Assembly: GCA_030593645.1 (NCBI GenBank)
Contig: JAUVGT010000006.1
Coordinates: 1-27,030, forward strand
DNA length: 27,030 nt
DNA from: Deltaproteobacteria bacterium
Lineage (GTDB): Bacteria > Desulfobacterota > Desulfobacteria > Desulfobacterales > JAUVGT01
Direction of reading: 5' to 3'
The translations under genes and the position numbers were made by a program. Positions 23,677 through 27,030 of the stretch are shown here, in pieces. Each line of letters begins with the position of its first letter. Position 1 is the stretch's first letter. The notes under the pieces are model-generated. The model saw only the letters and a program-made list of their open reading frames with translations, searched no databases and was not told the origin of the DNA.

Positions 23677-25590
23677 ATGAAAACCAGATTATTCTATAAA
23701 AATTTCTTTGTGGTGCTTGGGGTTGATATCCTATTGTTATCATTAGCCTTCTATTTGTCCCATTTTGTGCGTTTCGATTTTAACATTCCGGATGATTTCT
23801 GGCGATCACTGTATAAGGCATTACCACTGGTTTTGATAACTAAATTAATTTGTTTTTATTTTTTTGATCTCTACCGCGGGATGTGGCGGTATACCAGTAT
23901 CAATGACATGTTCAATGTGTCAAAAGCGGCCTTTATCAGCTCATTGATTATTATTTCATTTCTTTTATTTACAAATCGATTTAAAGGATTTTCCCGATCC
24001 ATTTTCCTGATGGATTTCTTTTTTACATTTATATTTATTGCCGGCTTCAGGATAAGTGTCCGGGTTATTTATGAACAAAGCATTGAAGGTAATCCCTGGA
24101 AAAATACACTGAAAGCTATTTTCGGAGTATTAGCCAGGAAAAGAACAAACAGCAAAAACCTTCTGATCATCGGTGCCGGTGATTGCGGCGAAAAGATATA
24201 TCGTGAAATCCGCGATAATTTGAAACTGCCTTATAATGTTGTCGGATTTATTGATGACAATCCGGTAAAAATGGGAAGGAAAATACATGGTATACCTGTG
24301 TTGTCGGATATCAGTGGTTTGAATTATGCTGTCAAATCAGTTCATGCGGAAGAGGTGTTAATTGCCATCCCATCTGCTTCTTCTCAGCAAATGAGAAGAA
24401 TTATCGAAAATTGTAAAAAAAGCAGGATCAGGTTTAAAACCATACCGGGTTATGGCGAACTTTTAGATGGAAGAGTCTCTGTTAACTCAATCAGAGAAGT
24501 GGCTTACCGCGATCTGCTGGGGCGGGAACTTGTAAAACTTGATGAAGAAAAAATCGGCTCATACCTGAAAGGACAGATCATACTGGTTACAGGGGCAGGA
24601 GGTTCTATTGGATCTGAACTCTGCAGACAGATATGCCGGTTTCAGCCTGAAAAACTGGTGTTGTATGAAAGGGCGGAAAGCGCACTCTATGACCTTTCCC
24701 TGGATCTAAAACAAAATTATAATGATATTGAAATCGTATCCCATTTGGCCGATATTCGGGACATGCATCAGCTTGAAAAAGCCTTTGATGCGTTCAAACC
24801 CCAGGTGGTTTTTCACGCGGCGGCATATAAGCATGTCCCCATGCTGGAACTGCAGCCATGGAAAGCAATTAAAAACAATATCACCGGTACAAGGAACTTA
24901 ATTGAAATATCAAATCGATGTAAGGTTAAAAGGTTTGTACTGGTTTCAACAGACAAAGCAGTAAAACCAACCAATGTTATGGGCGCTTCGAAACGAGTTG
25001 CTGAACTGCTGAGCCAAAACCAGAATGGTAATAATGAAACAGAAACACAGTTTATGATCGTGCGTTTTGGGAATGTGGTTGGAAGCGCAGGGAGTGTGGT
25101 TCCGCTATTTAAAAAACAGATCGCAAAGGGCGGTCCGGTCACTGTAACTCATCCTGATGTCACTCGATTCTTTATGATGATTCCTGAAGCATGTCAGCTC
25201 ATATTACAAGCAGGTGCGATGGGCAATGGGGGTGAGATATTCATTCTGAAAATGGGAACTTCCATTAAAATAGATGATATGGCCAGAGACCTGATTCGTT
25301 TATCCGGATTTGAGCCGGATATTGATATTAAGATCGAATATACAGGATTAAGACCCGGTGAAAAACTCTTTGAAGAATTGATCACTGAGGGTGAAAATAT
25401 TGTGCCGACAAACCATGACAAAATTTTGGTACTCAAAGGTAAGGAACAGAATTTAACTATCATGAATGGTAAAATTGAGCAGCTTGAATCGCTTGCGGAT
25501 GATCAAAATTCTGAAATGATTAAAACGATATTAAATAAAATTATACCTGAATATCAACCCGAACGGAATGTTGATTCTACTCGTAAATAG
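23677..25590 (+). CDS. WbpM/PglF-type UDP-GlcNAc 4,6-dehydratase (CapD family) with N-terminal membrane domain
   Basis: This 637-residue protein has about four N-terminal membrane helices (LGVDILLLSLAFYLSHFVRF, ALPLVLITKLICFYFFDLY and two more). A first Rossmann unit with LLIIGAGDCGEKIYREI (about 160-176) follows, then the dehydratase domain with ILVTGAGGSIGSELCRQI (about 300-317). The active site S424-T-D-K427 ... M435-G-A-S-K439 is the SMK variant of the YxxxK triad that marks this family. Total length matches WbpM (about 665) and PglF (about 590). Family enzymes convert UDP-GlcNAc to UDP-4-keto-6-deoxy-GlcNAc, the precursor of bacillosamine, QuiNAc and FucNAc. Late motifs GLRPGEKLFEELI also match. 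It stands 27 bases behind the PglC-like gene. Intact. Confidence 0.93.
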   Translation: MKTRLFYKNFFVVLGVDILLLSLAFYLSHFVRFDFNIPDDFWRSLYKALPLVLITKLICFYFFDLYRGMWRYTSINDMFNVSKAAFISSLIIISFLLFTNRFKGFSRSIFLMDFFFTFIFIAGFRISVRVIYEQSIEGNPWKNTLKAIFGVLARKRTNSKNLLIIGAGDCGEKIYREIRDNLKLPYNVVGFIDDNPVKMGRKIHGIPVLSDISGLNYAVKSVHAEEVLIAIPSASSQQMRRIIENCKKSRIRFKTIPGYGELLDGRVSVNSIREVAYRDLLGRELVKLDEEKIGSYLKGQIILVTGAGGSIGSELCRQICRFQPEKLVLYERAESALYDLSLDLKQNYNDIEIVSHLADIRDMHQLEKAFDAFKPQVVFHAAAYKHVPMLELQPWKAIKNNITGTRNLIEISNRCKVKRFVLVSTDKAVKPTNVMGASKRVAELLSQNQNGNNETETQFMIVRFGNVVGSAGSVVPLFKKQIAKGGPVTVTHPDVTRFFMMIPEACQLILQAGAMGNGGEIFILKMGTSIKIDDMARDLIRLSGFEPDIDIKIEYTGLRPGEKLFEELITEGENIVPTNHDKILVLKGKEQNLTIMNGKIEQLESLADDQNSEMIKTILNKIIPEYQPERNVDSTRK

Positions 25591-25624
25591 ATAAATCGAA
25601 CTGTGAGATCGTATCTCCTGAAAG

Positions 25625-26812
25625 ATGATTCTGATGAAAAACATGAGTATTGAATCCGTTAAGATGCTGATTGAAAAAGGTGTCACTATTCCTAATCCGG
25701 GATGTGTTGAAATCGGTAAGGAAGTTGATATCAGCAGAATTTCCGGTGAAAATGTAACCATCCATGCAGGAAGCAAAATTTTTGGCAGCACCACGCTGAT
25801 CCTTCAAGGTTCGATTTTGGGGTATGAAGCCCCGGTTACACTTGAAAACTGCCAGCTCGGACCTCATGTGGAACTTAAGGGCGGATATTTTAAAGAAGCC
25901 GTATTCCTTGAAAAGTCAAAAATGGGTTCCGGATCACATGTCAGGGAAGGTACGATCCTTGAAGAAGAAGCCAGTTGTGCCCATACAGTGGGTTTGAAGC
26001 AGACCATTCTCTTTCCTTTTGTGACCCTTGGGAGCCTGATTAATTTTTGTGATTGTTTTATGGCGGGAGGAACCGGTAAAAAAGATCACAGTGAAGTGGG
26101 AAGCTCCTATATTCACTTTAATTTCACTCCAAACCAGGACAAAGCAACACCATCCATGGTCGGTGATGTGACAAGCGGAGTGATGATGAATCAAAATCCG
26201 ATATTTCTGGGAGGGCAGGGCGGTCTTGTGGGACCCTGTCGTTTATCATATGGAACAATTATCGGTGCCGGTACGATTAATCGAAAAGATGAATTAAGAC
26301 CGAATCGTCTGATTGTTGATGGAATATCAAAAAGGATCAATACAACTTACACTCCTGGAATATATCAAAATGTAAAGCGAATTATTAATAATAACATCTA
26401 TTATATCGCAAACTTATACGCGTTATTGAAATGGTATGAACAGATTCGTGTTCTGTTTATATCTAAAAGATTTCCCGGGGAACTCCATAACGCGTTAGTC
26501 GAAAAAGTGAACATGGGAATTTCTGAACGGCTAAAAAAGCTCAGGGATTTTGGTAATAAAGTAAAAAATAAAAACGATGAACGAAATAGATGCTGGAATG
26601 ATATTTCCGGACTATTCAAACTGGAAAATAAATATGGAAATACAAAGATCCGTGACAGCTTTATCGAAACAATCCAATCAAAAATAAAAATATCAGGTAA
26701 AGACTACATCAAAGTCGTTAAAGGTCTTTCAAAAAATGAGAGCAGCATGGGATCAGAATGGCTCCAGAGTATAGTTGATGGTATTACAAAAAATGTTCAG
26801 GATTTGAAATAA
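25625..26812 (+). CDS. Left-handed beta-helix protein (GlmU C-terminal-like hexapeptide repeats), possible UDP-GlcNAc pathway acyltransferase
   Basis: This is a 395-residue protein with three possible in-frame starts (25625, 25634, 25643); the first is used here and GAAAG precedes it. Residues about 20-240 are imperfect hexapeptide repeats (IGKEVDISRISGENVTIHAG, LGPHVELKGGYFKEAVFLEK). A conserved loop carries CFMAGGTGKKDHSEVGSSYI, followed by FTPNQDKATPSMVGDVTSG and IGAGTI. This resembles the acetyltransferase half of GlmU but without the N-terminal pyrophosphorylase domain, and with the extra helical C-terminal part (about 255-395). Database entries of this type are often named UDP-GlcNAc pyrophosphorylase-like; activity is not established. 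It is followed 21 bases later by glmM, so a role in making GlcNAc-1-P or an acylated amino sugar, or in sensing it, is likely by context. Uncertain as to substrate. Confidence 0.72.
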   Translation: MILMKNMSIESVKMLIEKGVTIPNPGCVEIGKEVDISRISGENVTIHAGSKIFGSTTLILQGSILGYEAPVTLENCQLGPHVELKGGYFKEAVFLEKSKMGSGSHVREGTILEEEASCAHTVGLKQTILFPFVTLGSLINFCDCFMAGGTGKKDHSEVGSSYIHFNFTPNQDKATPSMVGDVTSGVMMNQNPIFLGGQGGLVGPCRLSYGTIIGAGTINRKDELRPNRLIVDGISKRINTTYTPGIYQNVKRIINNNIYYIANLYALLKWYEQIRVLFISKRFPGELHNALVEKVNMGISERLKKLRDFGNKVKNKNDERNRCWNDISGLFKLENKYGNTKIRDSFIETIQSKIKISGKDYIKVVKGLSKNESSMGSEWLQSIVDGITKNVQDLK

Positions 26813-26833
26813 TAATAAAGGGTACAGGAATGA

Positions 26834-27030
26834 ATGGGTAAATTATTCGGCACAGATGGAATCAGAGGGTTGACCAACAGATATCCGATGACTTCTGAAA
26901 CAGCTCTAAATATTGGAAGGGCTGTAGCACTTGCGGTAAAGAATGATACAAATAATACAGAAATAGTCATAGGCAAAGACACACGTATTTCAGGCGACAT
27001 GTTTGAATCCGCATTGATATCAGGTATATG
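26834..27030 (+). CDS. glmM: Phosphoglucosamine mutase, N-terminal fragment (3' end outside window)
   Basis: The ATG at 26834, preceded by ACAGGA, opens a frame that stays open to the last base (65 full codons). It reads GKLFGTDGIRGLTNRYPMTS, the near-universal start of GlmM, then NIGRAVALAV and EIVIGKDTRISGDMFESAL. GlmM isomerises glucosamine-6-phosphate to glucosamine-1-phosphate in the cytoplasm, the step before GlmU and UDP-GlcNAc. The catalytic serine region lies beyond the window. An ATG at 26830 in another frame stops after three codons and is not used. The placement 21 bases after the beta-helix gene suggests they are co-transcribed, supplying UDP-GlcNAc to the WbpM and WecB homologues. 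Confidence 0.92.
   Translation, partial: MGKLFGTDGIRGLTNRYPMTSETALNIGRAVALAVKNDTNNTEIVIGKDTRISGDMFESALISGI

Overview
The window looks like a stretch of a Gram-negative, probably deltaproteobacterial (Desulfobacterota-type) chromosome devoted to surface-polysaccharide synthesis. The assignment rests on gene content (WbpM/PglF-type dehydratase, PglC-type phosphoglycosyl transferase, GlmM) and on dispersed intergenic repeats that I remember as typical of Desulfobacterales. These are an inverted-repeat element with a GACGGTTTCGTAAAAA end, a GATTCCCGC..GCGGGAATGAC palindrome, CGCAAAGACGC and CACGAAAACACGAAA repeats, and GGAATRNT tracts. The taxonomic call is an inference. I saw no rRNA, tRNA, CRISPR, integrase or transposase gene.

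Layout. Positions 1-1118 hold the 3' end of a WecB-like UDP-GlcNAc 2-epimerase and a badly decayed glycosyltransferase. Positions 1206-2561 encode an unusual two-part protein with a kinase-like middle and a methyltransferase-like end. Positions 2751-7345 hold module 1: a VTC/polyphosphate-polymerase-fold protein, a DUF4956 membrane protein, a LicD-like/FkbM fusion and a CotH-family kinase. Positions 7637-11177 hold a flippase-like membrane protein, a GT2 polyprenyl-phosphate glycosyltransferase and a GT-C membrane glycosyltransferase. Positions 11313-14661 hold module 2: a small membrane protein, DUF4956, VTC, and CotH on the opposite strand. Positions 14888-17761 hold module 3: DUF4956, VTC and CotH, all three broken. 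Positions 17758-23649 form a tight, overlapping run of four glycosyltransferases, a sugar-nucleotide epimerase and a phosphoglycosyl transferase. After it come a WbpM-type dehydratase, a left-handed beta-helix protein and the start of glmM, running off the end.

How the genes may work together. WbpM-like, SDR and GlmM/LbH proteins would supply UDP-amino sugars. The PglC-like enzyme would load the first sugar phosphate on undecaprenyl phosphate, and the GT2/GT4 enzymes would extend the glycan. No Wzx or Wzy is visible. The striking content is three divergent copies of a VTC-DUF4956-CotH module. The predicted nucleotide-phosphate chemistry (TTM-fold polymerase), membrane protein and Fam20C-like kinase suggest a membrane-linked phosphorylation or phosphopolymer modification system acting on the surface glycan or a partner protein. 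Its biochemical role is inference.

Two further patterns stand out. Module 3 has decayed in all three genes while its neighbours are intact. One family of inverted-repeat element (four recognisable copies) sits between the VTC/DUF4956 block and the cotH gene in every module, with a remnant upstream of module 2. Roughly the first 7.3 kb is visibly more AT-rich than the last 9 kb, suggesting a mosaic locus.
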